A stretch of 56,920 nucleotides of DNA from Klebsiella pneumoniae (lineage in GTDB: Bacteria; Pseudomonadota; Gammaproteobacteria; Ga0077536), in assembly GCA_945862315.1 (NCBI GenBank), contig CAMAXW010000023.1:1-56920 (forward strand), in the 5' to 3' direction. Below are positions 9,413 through 18,533 of this stretch, piece after piece. Every line of letters begins with the position of its first letter. Within the stretch, counting starts at the first letter, position 1. The notes below the pieces were generated by a model. The model saw only the letters and a list, made by a program, of their open reading frames with translations. It searched no databases and was not told where the DNA came from. Made by a program: the position numbers and the translations under genes.

Positions 9413-10410
9413 AGGGTGGCTGTCAGCGCGTGCGGATCGCCCGGCGCATAGGCTGCGGCGCGTTGCCAAAAACGCCAGCGGGCGGCGGTGGTGACCACAC
9501 CACTAGCCCCTTCGCCGACCAGTTCGATGCTCGTTAACGCGCCCTCGCGCAACGCCTGCCAGAGTGCCGGCGCCCAGTCCCGGGCGAAAGTCTCCAGATC
9601 CAGAACCGGCGCGGTGGGCGTGGCCACCCCCCACGTCGCACCGACCATCAGTAGCACCTCGGCGTCACGCGCGAGCTCCAGCGTTGCCGCGCAGTCTGCC
9701 GTTGCCAACCAGTGCCCACCAGGCGCACGCATCGCGCCGGCGAGCAATAAATCGTTACCCACCCCGGTGAGCGCCAATGCCGCACAGGTCGGGGCCGGCG
9801 CGCCGCCCCACAGCCACACACCGTTGAGCGTAGTTTGTCCGCTCGCCTCGCGCGCCACGTTGCAGGGCGCTGTGTGGAGCACCATCTGGGCCTCGTTAAA
9901 CAAGCCACACCACGCGCGGGTGGCCGAATCGCGGGGTAAAAACGGGGTGATCGAGCGACCACTCAGCCAAGCCGGACCATAAGGGCTCAAATTCCCCAAC
10001 TCGGGCGCGCGCACATACCAGCGTTCCGGGCTCGCGCCGGCGCGCCACTCAAACTCAGGGATTTGTGCTTGGAGTGTCTCTAGCAAGGCGTGGGCGTGTG
10101 CCACGCTCACTTCCCCGGGTTGGGGCGCGACCAACAGCACCCGATGCGGGTCTGCGATCAGATGCACCGGGTCGCAGCGGCGCCAGGCGGGTTCTAGCGC
10201 GGTCGTTTGGAAATCATGGCTCGCCCCGAGGGCTGCGATCGGCAGTGGCAAATCGCCGCTAAAACCGCTGCGAGCAAGCAGCGCTTGCGCGAGTGTGGTG
10301 GCCCGTGGTTGCCAGCGCGCACGGGCTAACAAACGGGTAAAACTGGTGCTTAGGGCAGCCGGCGAGGACGCCGCAACCAGCCCGGGCAGAAACACACATA
10401 GCCGCCTCAT
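9406..10410 (-). CDS. RpfE-like conserved protein (COG4255 type)
   Basis: A 334-residue protein that I assign to the family annotated as RpfE in Xanthomonas, sometimes loosely called phosphoglycerate-mutase-like. The assignment rests on length, the conserved segments L-I-A-D-P-H-R-V-L-L-V-A-P and N-V-A-R-E-A-S-G-Q-T-T-L-N-G-V-W-L-W-G-G, and position beside recJ, which matches the Xanthomonas rpf neighbourhood. No catalytic motif is recognised. It starts 16 bp after thrC and overlaps recJ. Molecular function is unknown. Confidence 0.65.
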   Translation of the reverse strand: MRRLCVFLPGLVAASSPAALSTSFTRLLARARWQPRATTLAQALLARSGFSGDLPLPIAALGASHDFQTTALEPAWRRCDPVHLIADPHRVLLVAPQPGEVSVAHAHALLETLQAQIPEFEWRAGASPERWYVRAPELGNLSPYGPAWLSGRSITPFLPRDSATRAWCGLFNEAQMVLHTAPCNVAREASGQTTLNGVWLWGGAPAPTCAALALTGVGNDLLLAGAMRAPGGHWLATADCAATLELARDAEVLLMVGATWGVATPTAPVLDLETFARDWAPALWQALREGALTSIELVGEGASGVVTTAARWRFWQRAAAYAPGDPHALTATLC

Positions 10411-10426
10411 GCAGCGGCTCGCGGGT

Positions 10427-11563
10427 TCACATGCGCTCGAGAATCGCGCGTTTAACGGCGTCGGTTTGTGCCGGGATCCGCAGCACCTCGCTGTGGCTCT
10501 GCTTAATCGCAGTGTCTGGATCTTTCAGGCCGTGGCCCGTCAAGGTGCAGGTAATGAGGCTGCCGGGTTTAATTTTTCCACGCTGGATATCGCGCAACAG
10601 TCCGCCGACCGAAATGGCCGAGGCTGGTTCACAAAAAACGCCTTCGCGCTCGGCCAGTAGCTTTTGCACTTGGAGGATTTCCTCATCGGTGCATTCATCC
10701 ACCCAGCCGCCCGATTCACGGACCGCCGCCCACGCCAGATCCCAAGACTGCGGATTGCCAATGCGAATGGCGGTCGCCACGGTTTCGGGGTGCTCTACCG
10801 GGCCGCCCCGCACAAAGGGTGCCGATCCCGCCGCTTGATAGCCCAGCATGATGGGGCGCGTATCGGTAACGGCCGGATGTGGGAACCGGCAGACCTCAGC
10901 GCAAAAACCACAGGCCGCGGTGCGGGGAGTGATGCCGGCATATTCCGAGAAACCAACCCAATAGGCACTGATGTTGCCGGCGTTACCCACCGGGATGCAG
11001 TGATAATCCGGGGCGCGGCCTAATGCGTCGACGATCTCAAAAGCCGCGGTCTTCTGGCCCTGCAAGCGATAGGGGTTAATGGAGTTCACGATGGCAATGG
11101 GGGCGGCATCTGCCATTTCTTTCACGATTCGCATGCCGTCGTCGAAATTGCCTTCGATCTGTACCACCACGGCGCCTTGGATCATCGCCTGCGCGAGTTT
11201 GCCCAAAGCAATTTTACCTTCTGGAATCAGCACAAACGCCCGCACCCCAGCGCGCGCGGCATAGGCCGCCGCGGCCGCCGACGTATTACCGGTGGAGGCG
11301 CAAATGATGGCCTGCGTCCCCTCGTGCACGGCCTGGGTGACGGCCATCGTCATGCCCCGATCTTTGAAGGATCCGGTGGGATTGAGACCTTCAAATTTAG
11401 CGAAAATTTGCACCTCGTGCCCGGCAATGCGCGAGAGATTCTCCAGCGGGATGAGCGGCGTATTGCCTTCCACCAGCGAGATGATGCGCATGTCTGGCGT
11501 CACCGGCAGGCGGTCACGGTAGCGGTCCAATAGACCCAAATAATGATTGGGACGAGGGTTCAT
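10427..11563 (-). CDS. thrC: Threonine synthase
   Basis: A 378-residue PLP enzyme that converts O-phosphohomoserine to threonine. The PLP lysine is K67 in N-P-T-G-S-F-K-D-R-G-M. The phosphate-binding region includes S-T-G-N-T-S-A-A-A near residue 90 and G-N-A-G-N-I-S-A-Y-W near 195. The length fits the short class found with hom in many proteobacteria. The start ATGA overlaps the hom stop, so the two are translationally coupled. Confidence 0.95.
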   Translation of the reverse strand: MNPRPNHYLGLLDRYRDRLPVTPDMRIISLVEGNTPLIPLENLSRIAGHEVQIFAKFEGLNPTGSFKDRGMTMAVTQAVHEGTQAIICASTGNTSAAAAAYAARAGVRAFVLIPEGKIALGKLAQAMIQGAVVVQIEGNFDDGMRIVKEMADAAPIAIVNSINPYRLQGQKTAAFEIVDALGRAPDYHCIPVGNAGNISAYWVGFSEYAGITPRTAACGFCAEVCRFPHPAVTDTRPIMLGYQAAGSAPFVRGGPVEHPETVATAIRIGNPQSWDLAWAAVRESGGWVDECTDEEILQVQKLLAEREGVFCEPASAISVGGLLRDIQRGKIKPGSLITCTLTGHGLKDPDTAIKQSHSEVLRIPAQTDAVKRAILERM

Positions 11564-12879
11564 GTCAGGGTCTCCACGCGAATTCGATTGAGCGGTGCGC
11601 GAATCGTCGGCAGGCTTTCGAGACTGGCGATGGCCTGATTCATGGCCGCCTCGCGCACCCGTTGAGTCAGAATCACAACCGGCACCTCGGCCGAACCCGG
11701 TGCTCGATCGAGCTGCATGATGGCTTCGATGCTGATCCCCAAATCCGCCAGAATGCGCGTGACATCCGCCAGCACGCCGGGTTCATCGGCGGCCATTAGC
11801 CGCAGGTAATAGGCGGTTTCGATGTCGCAGATGTCCAGGGTTTGCAGGTTTTCCATGGTGTCTGGCTGGAACGCCAGATGCGGCACGCGGTTTTCGGAAT
11901 CGGTCGTTAGCAAGCGGGTCACGTCCACCAGATCGGCCACCACCGAGGACGCCGTGGGCAGCGCGCCCGCGCCCGCACCGAACAGCACGACCGGGCCGGC
12001 GGCGTCACCACTGACCATCACGGCATTCATGACGCCGTTGACGTTGGCAAGCGGCGCGCGCGTGGGCACCAGTGCGGGATGCACGCGCAGTTCAATGCCC
12101 TGCGCCTGTTGGCGGGCAATCCCCAAATGCTTGATGCGGTAGCCCAGACGCTCGGCGTAGGTCACATCCTCAGCACTGATGTTGCGGATGCCCTCCACGA
12201 ACACCCGCTCAAACTGCAGAGGAATGCCAAAGGCGAGTGAAGCCAAAATAGTGAGCTTGTGGGCGGCGTCGATGCCGTCCACGTCGAAAGAGGGATCCGC
12301 TTCGGCATAACCCAGCCGCTGGGCTTCAGCCAGTACCTCGTCAAATTCTCGCCCCGCATCGCACATGGCCGAGAGAATGAAATTGCAGGTGCCGTTGATA
12401 ATGCCCGCCAGCCACTGAATGTCGTTACCCGCGAGGGCTTCGCGCATCACTTTGATCACCGGAATACCACCCGCCACCGCCGCCTCAAAGGCGACCATCA
12501 GGCCGCGGCTGCGCGCCGCTTCAAAAATCTCGTTGCCGTGCAGCGCGATCAAGGCTTTGTTGGCGGTCACCACATGTTTGCCGTTGGCCAAAGCCCGTAG
12601 CACCAGCTCCCGGGCCGGCTCTATGCCGCCAATCAGCTCGACTAAAATATCGATGCGCGGGTCATCGACCACCGCGCGCGGGTCCGCATGCAGTTCGATG
12701 CCGGTCAAGTCCAGCGCGCGTGCCCTACCGAGATCGCGCGCGCTGGCGCACACCACCTCAATCCGGCGACCGGCACGCGCGGCAATTAAAGTGGCATTGC
12801 GGCGCAGTACCGCCAAGGTGCCGCCCCCCACGGTACCCAAACCGAGCAGGCCAATTCTAACGGGCGGTAATAGTGACAT
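11560..12879 (-). CDS. hom: Homoserine dehydrogenase
   Basis: A 439-residue homoserine dehydrogenase that reduces aspartate semialdehyde to homoserine. An N-terminal NAD(P)-binding motif G-L-G-T-V-G-G-G is at residues 12-19. The central motifs T-A-N-K-A-L-I-A and G-I-I-N-G-T-C-N-F-I-L are intact, and a C-terminal ACT domain (about 350-430, A-D-E-P-G-V-L-A-D-V-T-R-I-L) is the usual site of threonine feedback. It is monofunctional, without an aspartokinase domain, and lies 27 bp after the aminotransferase and just before thrC. Confidence 0.96.
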   Translation of the reverse strand: MSLLPPVRIGLLGLGTVGGGTLAVLRRNATLIAARAGRRIEVVCASARDLGRARALDLTGIELHADPRAVVDDPRIDILVELIGGIEPARELVLRALANGKHVVTANKALIALHGNEIFEAARSRGLMVAFEAAVAGGIPVIKVMREALAGNDIQWLAGIINGTCNFILSAMCDAGREFDEVLAEAQRLGYAEADPSFDVDGIDAAHKLTILASLAFGIPLQFERVFVEGIRNISAEDVTYAERLGYRIKHLGIARQQAQGIELRVHPALVPTRAPLANVNGVMNAVMVSGDAAGPVVLFGAGAGALPTASSVVADLVDVTRLLTTDSENRVPHLAFQPDTMENLQTLDICDIETAYYLRLMAADEPGVLADVTRILADLGISIEAIMQLDRAPGSAEVPVVILTQRVREAAMNQAIASLESLPTIRAPLNRIRVETLT

Positions 12880-12906
12880 CAGCAGTGATCCGGCGTGCGC
12901 AGGCGC

Positions 12907-14109
12907 TTAGCCTGCGGCCGCCCCTTTAGGTTCGGCGTTCTTGAGCATTTCTTTGATCCCACGCACGGCTTGCCGGATGCGATGGGGGTTTTCAATCAGG
13001 GCAAAGCGCACGTGGTCATCGCCATAGTCGCCAAAACCGATGCCGGGGGAAACCGCCACGCGGGCCTCGATCAGCAGTTTTTTAGCAAACTCCAGAGAAC
13101 CCATGGCGCGCAGCGCAGCGGGAATTCTCGCCCACACGAACATCGTGCCGCGGGGTTTCTCTACCGGCCACCCGGCGGCGGTCAGACCCTCGCACAGGAC
13201 ATCGCGGCGCAGTTGGTACATCTCGCGAATTTCCGCCACGCACTCTTGGGGACCTTCGAGGGCCGCAATCGCGGCAATTTGCACCGGTGTGAACATGCCG
13301 TAGTCGAGATAGGATTTCATCCGGCCCAAGGCGTAGACCAAGTCCGGGTTGCCCACCATGAAACCAATGCGCCAGCCAGGCATGTTGTAGCTCTTGGAGA
13401 GCGTGAAAAACTCCACCGCGATGTCTTTGGCCCCCGGCACCTGCATGATCGAGGGCGCCACATAGCCATCGAACACTAAGTCGGCGTAGGCCAAATCGTG
13501 GATCACATAAATGCCGTGCTCGCGGGCAATTTCTACCACCTGCCGAAAGAAGTCCGGCTCTACGCATTGGGTGGTGGGGTTGCTGGGAAAATTGAGCAAG
13601 AGCATCTTGGGTCGGGGCCAAGAATTGCGGATGGCGTTGGTGAGTTCCGTAAAGAAATCTACATCTGGCCCAATGGGCACATGCCGAATATCTGCGCCCG
13701 CAATCACAAACCCATAGGGATGGATGGGGTAGGAGGGGTTGGGCACCAGCACCGCATCGCCACGGTCCACGGTGGCGAGCGCCAAATGCGCGAGGCCTTC
13801 CTTGGAACCAATGGTGACGATGGCCTCTGTTTCGGGATCCAGATCCACCTCATATCGGCGCTTATACCATTGGCAAATGGCGCTGCGCAGCCGCGGAATG
13901 CCCTTGGATACCGAGTAGCGGTGGGTGTCGCCCCGTTGTACAGCTTCCACCAGTTTATCGACGATATGCTGCGGCGTGGGCTGGTCTGGGTTGCCCATGC
14001 TGAGGTCGATGATGTCCTCACCGCGGCGTCTGGCGGCCATTTTGAGCTCGCCGACCACGTTGAAAACATAGGGTGGCAGACGCTGAATGCGCGGGAATTC
14101 TTTGGCCAA
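12907..14109 (-). CDS. alaC: AlaC-type alanine/pyridoxal-phosphate aminotransferase
   Basis: A 400-residue class I aminotransferase close to AlaC, which makes alanine from pyruvate and glutamate. The PLP lysine is K239 in [12 protein letters not shown], and the N-terminal motif [12 protein letters not shown] is typical of the AlaC group. It heads the alaC-hom-thrC series, an arrangement common in beta- and gammaproteobacteria. The start faces tldD across 103 bp, so promoters for both directions should lie there. Substrate is inferred from family and neighbourhood. Confidence 0.9.
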   Translation of the reverse strand: MAKEFPRIQRLPPYVFNVVGELKMAARRRGEDIIDLSMGNPDQPTPQHIVDKLVEAVQRGDTHRYSVSKGIPRLRSAICQWYKRRYEVDLDPETEAIVTIGSKEGLAHLALATVDRGDAVLVPNPSYPIHPYGFVIAGADIRHVPIGPDVDFFTELTNAIRNSWPRPKMLLLNFPSNPTTQCVEPDFFRQVVEIAREHGIYVIHDLAYADLVFDGYVAPSIMQVPGAKDIAVEFFTLSKSYNMPGWRIGFMVGNPDLVYALGRMKSYLDYGMFTPVQIAAIAALEGPQECVAEIREMYQLRRDVLCEGLTAAGWPVEKPRGTMFVWARIPAALRAMGSLEFAKKLLIEARVAVSPGIGFGDYGDDHVRFALIENPHRIRQAVRGIKEMLKNAEPKGAAAG

Positions 14110-14212
14110 GGTAGTTACACTTCGTAGACTTACAGGGACACGGCAACGCGGGGGGAAAGCTACCGGTGCGCCGTGCGACTGTCAAACCGAACAGGCCACG
14201 GGAAACCATCAG

Positions 14213-15664
14213 ATGACGGCAAATTCGTTAGCGCTCGACGCAGGACTGGCCCTGCTCGATGCGGCGGGGCTGGACCACCGTGCGCTAGAGCGTGTGCTGC
14301 ACGCCTTGAGCGGGCCACAAATTGATCTCGCCGACCTCTACTTCGAGCGGTCGCGCGCAGAGAGCTGGAGCCTAGAGGACGGCATCGTCAAAGAAGGCGC
14401 TTTTGGGATCGACCAAGGTGTGGGCTTGCGTGCGGTAAGCGGCGAAAAAACCGGCTTCGCTTATGCGGACGACTTCGCGCTGGAGTCCCTGCTGCAGGCG
14501 GCAGCGGCCGCGCGGGCCATTACACGGCAAGGCCAATCACGCACCGTACATTTGGCCGCCAGTGGTGCCGCGCCCTCGCGTTACACCCCTAACGACCCGC
14601 TCGAGTCGCTCGCCACACCCGAAAAACTGGACCTGCTGCGCGCACTCGACGCCCGCGTGCGCCGCGCCAATCCGCGGGTTAAACAGGTCATGGCAAGTTT
14701 GGTAGGACGCCATACCTTGGTGGTGATCGCTAATTCAGACGGCACCCTGTGCGGCGATATCCGGCCCTTGGTGCGGCTGAACGTCAGCGTCATTGTGGAA
14801 CACGAGGGGCGGCGCGAAACCGCCTCTTACGGGGGTGGTGGCCGTTACGGCTACGAGTACTTCCTCACGGCTGATCGCGCCGGGCACATCGCCGACGAAG
14901 CCCTGCGCCAAGCGCTGGTCAATTTGGAAGCGCGCCCCGCGCCCGCCGGCGAGATGGTGGTGGTGTTGGGACCGGGTTGGCCGGGGATCCTCCTCCACGA
15001 GGCGATCGGCCATGGCCTGGAGGGCGATTTCAACCGCAAAGGCACCTCGGCCTTCGCCGGGCGCCTCGGTGAGCGCGTAGCGGCGGCGGGCTGTACGGTG
15101 GTCGACGATGCCACCCCGCCAGACCGTCGCGGCTCCTTGGCGGTAGACGATGAAGGCACGCCGGGTGGCTGCACGGTGTTAATCGAGGATGGCATCCTTA
15201 AGAATTACTTGCAGGACAAACAAAACGCCAAACTCATGGGCATGGCGCCCACGGGCAACGGCCGCCGCCAGTCCTACGCCCATCGCCCCATGCCACGCAT
15301 GACCAACACCTATCTGCTGGGTGGCTCCCACGCCCCAGAAGACATCATTGGCTCGGTGAGCCGTGGCCTGTACGCGGTGAGCTTTGGCGGCGGGCAGGTG
15401 GACATCACCAACGGCAAATTTGTGTTCAGCGCCAGTGAAGCCTATCTCATCGAAAACGGGCGCATTACCACCCCGGTCAAAGGGGCGACCTTGGTTGGCA
15501 ACGGTCCGGATGTGCTCACGCGGGTCAGCATGGTCGGCAACGATTTAGCGCTAGATAACGGCGTGGGCACCTGTGGCAAACAGGGCCAATCGGTCCCCGT
15601 GGGGGTGGGGCAGCCAACGATACGTATCGACGGGCTGACCGTCGGCGGCACCGCGACGGGCTGA
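14213..15664 (+). CDS. tldD: Metalloprotease TldD
   Basis: A 483-residue TldD, one half of the TldD-TldE (PmbA) zinc protease that degrades unfolded peptides and matures some modified peptides such as microcins and CcdA. The zinc motif [11 protein letters not shown] (HExxxH) is at about residues 263-273. The start is the ATG at 14213, giving M-T-A-N-S-L-A-L-D; the frame stays open upstream to 14087, but that part overlaps alaC. No tldE is in the window. The convergent glcD gene ends 43 bp downstream. Confidence 0.95.
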   Translation: MTANSLALDAGLALLDAAGLDHRALERVLHALSGPQIDLADLYFERSRAESWSLEDGIVKEGAFGIDQGVGLRAVSGEKTGFAYADDFALESLLQAAAAARAITRQGQSRTVHLAASGAAPSRYTPNDPLESLATPEKLDLLRALDARVRRANPRVKQVMASLVGRHTLVVIANSDGTLCGDIRPLVRLNVSVIVEHEGRRETASYGGGGRYGYEYFLTADRAGHIADEALRQALVNLEARPAPAGEMVVVLGPGWPGILLHEAIGHGLEGDFNRKGTSAFAGRLGERVAAAGCTVVDDATPPDRRGSLAVDDEGTPGGCTVLIEDGILKNYLQDKQNAKLMGMAPTGNGRRQSYAHRPMPRMTNTYLLGGSHAPEDIIGSVSRGLYAVSFGGGQVDITNGKFVFSASEAYLIENGRITTPVKGATLVGNGPDVLTRVSMVGNDLALDNGVGTCGKQGQSVPVGVGQPTIRIDGLTVGGTATG

Positions 15665-15707
15665 GGGCTAAAGCCACGGGCACACATCGCCCACCGCCCC
15701 CCCGCGT

Positions 15708-17153
15708 TTAAAAGCGTTCTAAGGTTGAATGCGGCAAGCGCCCACCGTGCACGTGCATCGCGCCAAATTCCGCGCAGCGCGCCAAACTCGGCACAGCCCG
15801 GCCTGGGTTGAGCAACCCCTGCGGATCAAAGGCCGCTTTCAGACGATGGAACGCCGCCAGTTCGCCGGCCACGAACTGCCCACACATGGCGTCGAGTTTT
15901 TCCACCCCGACACCGTGCTCGCCGGTGACCGTGCCACCCACCGCCACGCAGAGTTCTAAAATTTTATTACCTATCAGTTCGGCCGTGCGTAATTGCTCAT
16001 CGTCGTTGGCGTCGTAAGCAATGAGGGGATGCAGATTGCCATCGCCGGCATGGAACACATTGGCGATCGGCAGCCCGTATTGGCTGGACAGTTCGCGGAT
16101 GCGGGTCAGTACCCTTGCCAGTTCGCGGCGCGGGATCGTGCCATCGATGCAATAGTAATCTGGCGCGATGCGGCCCATGGCTGGGAACGCCGACTTGCGG
16201 CCTTTCCAAATCCGAATGCGCTCGGCTTCGTCCTGCGAGGAGCGCACGCTAGTCGCCCCTTGCCGCCAAAATAACGCCTCCACCTGCGCGCGCTGTTCAA
16301 GGACTTCGGCGACGCTGCCGTCGAGTTCGCACAGCAACACGGCATCGCAGTCCAAGGGGTAACCCGCGTGGGCAAATTCTTCCGCACAGCGCGTTGCCAG
16401 GCGGTCCATCATTTCCAGTCCGGCTGGTGTGATGCCGGCTTCAATGACCGCCGCCACCGCATCAGCAGCGGCTTCCACGCTCGCAAATGCCGCCAGCAGC
16501 ACCTGCGCCACGGGTGGGCGTGGCAACAGCTTAACGGTGACCTCCATCACGAGTCCCAGCAGACCCTCCGAGCCATTGAGTACGGCCAGGAGGTCTAAGC
16601 CTTGGGTGTCCAACAGCTTGCCACCCAACACCAGCGATTCGCCGGTGGCCAGTAAGACCTTAAGCCCCAGCACGTTGTGGACGGTGAGCCCGTACTTGAG
16701 GCAATGCACGCCACCGGAATTTTCGGCCACATTGCCGCCGATGGAACAGGCGATTTGGGATGAGGGATCTGGCGCGTAATATAAACCGTGTACCGCCGCC
16801 GCCTCTGAAATTGCGAGGTTGCGCACCCCGGGTTCGACCACCGCCACCCGATTATGCGGATCAATTTCCAGAATGCGGTTCAGCCGTGCGAGTGACAGCA
16901 CACAGCCTTCGGCCAGCGGCAAAGCCCCACCCGACAGGCCGGTGCCCGCGCCACGCGGGACAATCGGCACGTTGTGCTCGCGACAAATCGCTAACACCGC
17001 GGCGACCTGCTCCGCCGTTTGCGGCAAACACACCACCCGCGGCATAGCGCAGTACGCCGACAGCGCATCGCATTCGTAGGGGCGTTTGGCTTCGGTTTCG
17101 GTCAGTAAGGCCTCACGCGGGAGGACTTTGGTGAGTGCTGCTTCGAAGCTCAC
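15708..17153 (-). CDS. glcD: FAD-linked oxidase, glycolate oxidase subunit GlcD
   Basis: A 481-residue PCMH-type flavoprotein, most like GlcD, which oxidises glycolate (D-lactate dehydrogenases are the close alternative). FAD-binding motifs are V-P-R-G-A-G-T-G-L-S-G-G-A and S-I-G-G-N-V-A-E-N-S-G-G. The C-terminal domain has H-A-G-D-G-N-L-H-P and T-G-E-H-G-V-G. No ATG lies near the domain start; a GTG at 17153 (V-S-F-E-A-A-L-T-K), 12 bases after the stop of the GlgC-like gene, gives the family's N-terminus. The partners GlcE and GlcF are not here, so it may act alone or with subunits encoded elsewhere. Confidence 0.88.
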   Translation of the reverse strand: MSFEAALTKVLPREALLTETEAKRPYECDALSAYCAMPRVVCLPQTAEQVAAVLAICREHNVPIVPRGAGTGLSGGALPLAEGCVLSLARLNRILEIDPHNRVAVVEPGVRNLAISEAAAVHGLYYAPDPSSQIACSIGGNVAENSGGVHCLKYGLTVHNVLGLKVLLATGESLVLGGKLLDTQGLDLLAVLNGSEGLLGLVMEVTVKLLPRPPVAQVLLAAFASVEAAADAVAAVIEAGITPAGLEMMDRLATRCAEEFAHAGYPLDCDAVLLCELDGSVAEVLEQRAQVEALFWRQGATSVRSSQDEAERIRIWKGRKSAFPAMGRIAPDYYCIDGTIPRRELARVLTRIRELSSQYGLPIANVFHAGDGNLHPLIAYDANDDEQLRTAELIGNKILELCVAVGGTVTGEHGVGVEKLDAMCGQFVAGELAAFHRLKAAFDPQGLLNPGRAVPSLARCAEFGAMHVHGGRLPHSTLERF

Positions 17154-17164
17154 CGGCGGCGCGG

Positions 17165-18406
17165 CTAGGATTCGAAGCGAAAGCTGGAGGGAATGACGAC
17201 CACCCCAGCCGGCGTGACGTGGAAACGTTCTGCGTCGCGTTTGAGGTCCATGCCAATTTCTTCCCACGCGGGAATGGCCACGCCCCGGTCGCAGATGGTG
17301 CGCCGCACGCGTGCGCCCTCCCCCACCGTGGTGCCCAAAAACAAGATGGAATCTTCTACCGTGGCACCATCGGAGATGTACACCCGATTGCCCAGCACGC
17401 TGCGGTTCACACCACCGCCCGCGATAACCGTGCCGCCGGCCACGATGGAATTGACACAAATGCCTTCATTGCACGAGCGGCCCGGCACGGTGCGCGCCGG
17501 CGGGCGTTGCATTTGATAGGTACGAATGGGCCAGTCGGCTTGGTAGATATCCAGCGGCGGATCGAGTTTGAGCAAATCCATATTGGCGTCGTAGTAGTCA
17601 TCCAGGCTACCCAGCGTTCGCCAGTAGCGATCCTGCGTCACCCGGCCGTACTTCCCGCCAAATCGATAAGCCGCCAGTTTGGCGTGGCCCAACATCCGCT
17701 CGCGAATAAAATCGATGATTTGCAGCTTACGGGTGCCCTCAGCACCCGCGGCGCCGAGGGCGTCCATCAGATATTGACGCCCAAACACGTAGACTTCCAA
17801 CGGCCCACAAGCGGTGCCGTCGGCGGCCAGCGGTTGTGGGGTGGCGAGGGGTCGGATGTCGGCAACCTCATCCCCTTCAAGAGTGAGATGCGAGGAGAAA
17901 CCCTCCCGGCCGGCAGTCTCCTGGTCGATGGTTGCAATGGTCACATCCGCGCCGCGTTCGGCATGAAATTGCAGCACAGCCGAGTAATCCATGCGATAGA
18001 TTTGCTCGCCAGAGACCACGATGACCGTCTCTTCAGGCGAGCCATCTAGAAAATACAGGTTCTGGTACAGCGCACTGGCCTGCCCGCTGTAAATTGAGAG
18101 GTTCTCATTGATGGGGGGCGACACCGCAGTCACAAACTCGCCCAAGTCGGTATTGAAAATCGACCAGCCGTCACGCAAATGGTTTTGCAGCGACAGCGAA
18201 TTGAACTGCGTGAAAACCGTGATGCGGCGCAAACCAGAATGCATGCAATTGGTGAGCGCGAAATCGACGACTCGGTAATTGCCCGCGTAGCTCAACGCCG
18301 CGGTGGTGCGGCGGGCGGTCAAGGGCATCAACGCCTTGCCATCTCCAATGGCGAGAACGATGACCAAAGTTTCGTTTAAGTGTTGCGGCATCATGGCGGG
18401 CGCCAT
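17165..18406 (-). CDS. GlgC-like protein with degenerate catalytic motifs
   Basis: A 413-residue homologue of glucose-1-phosphate adenylyltransferase (GlgC), with the nucleotidyltransferase fold and a C-terminal beta-helix (V-N-S-I-V-A-G-G-T-V-I-A-G-G-G-V). Overall similarity is plain: V-V-D-F-A-L-T-N-C-M-H-S-G-L-R-R-I and N-H-L-R-D-G-W. The catalytic residues are not conserved. The pyrophosphorylase loop G-G-R-G-x-R-L is I-G-D-G-K-A-L at 20-26. The following K-R-A-K-P is R-R-T-T-A, G-T-A-D-A is G-Q-A-S-A near 108, the catalytic G-D-H-I-Y is G-E-Q-I-Y (E134), and the sugar-binding F-V-E-K-P is missing. It is probably a regulatory or inactive paralogue rather than an ADP-glucose synthase. The start is the first ATG with family-like sequence; 18394 is an alternative. 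Confidence 0.8.
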   Translation of the reverse strand: MAPAMMPQHLNETLVIVLAIGDGKALMPLTARRTTAALSYAGNYRVVDFALTNCMHSGLRRITVFTQFNSLSLQNHLRDGWSIFNTDLGEFVTAVSPPINENLSIYSGQASALYQNLYFLDGSPEETVIVVSGEQIYRMDYSAVLQFHAERGADVTIATIDQETAGREGFSSHLTLEGDEVADIRPLATPQPLAADGTACGPLEVYVFGRQYLMDALGAAGAEGTRKLQIIDFIRERMLGHAKLAAYRFGGKYGRVTQDRYWRTLGSLDDYYDANMDLLKLDPPLDIYQADWPIRTYQMQRPPARTVPGRSCNEGICVNSIVAGGTVIAGGGVNRSVLGNRVYISDGATVEDSILFLGTTVGEGARVRRTICDRGVAIPAWEEIGMDLKRDAERFHVTPAGVVVIPSSFRFES

Positions 18407-18533
18407 CTTATACGCGCCGGGAGCCGCCCGGAAGCCCAACCGTTTGGGTCGTGGCACCCGTGGCGGTAGTCGCTCCGAACCGAATTCGTTATCTTGGGGC
18501 CCCCGACGCGCCACCAGCGCCTAATGTTTGGTC

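Noticed and set aside
17135-18049. A long plus-strand open frame antisense to the GlgC-like gene.
   Set aside because: The codons mirror a conserved minus-strand gene, the protein has no family features, and long antisense frames are common in high-GC DNA.
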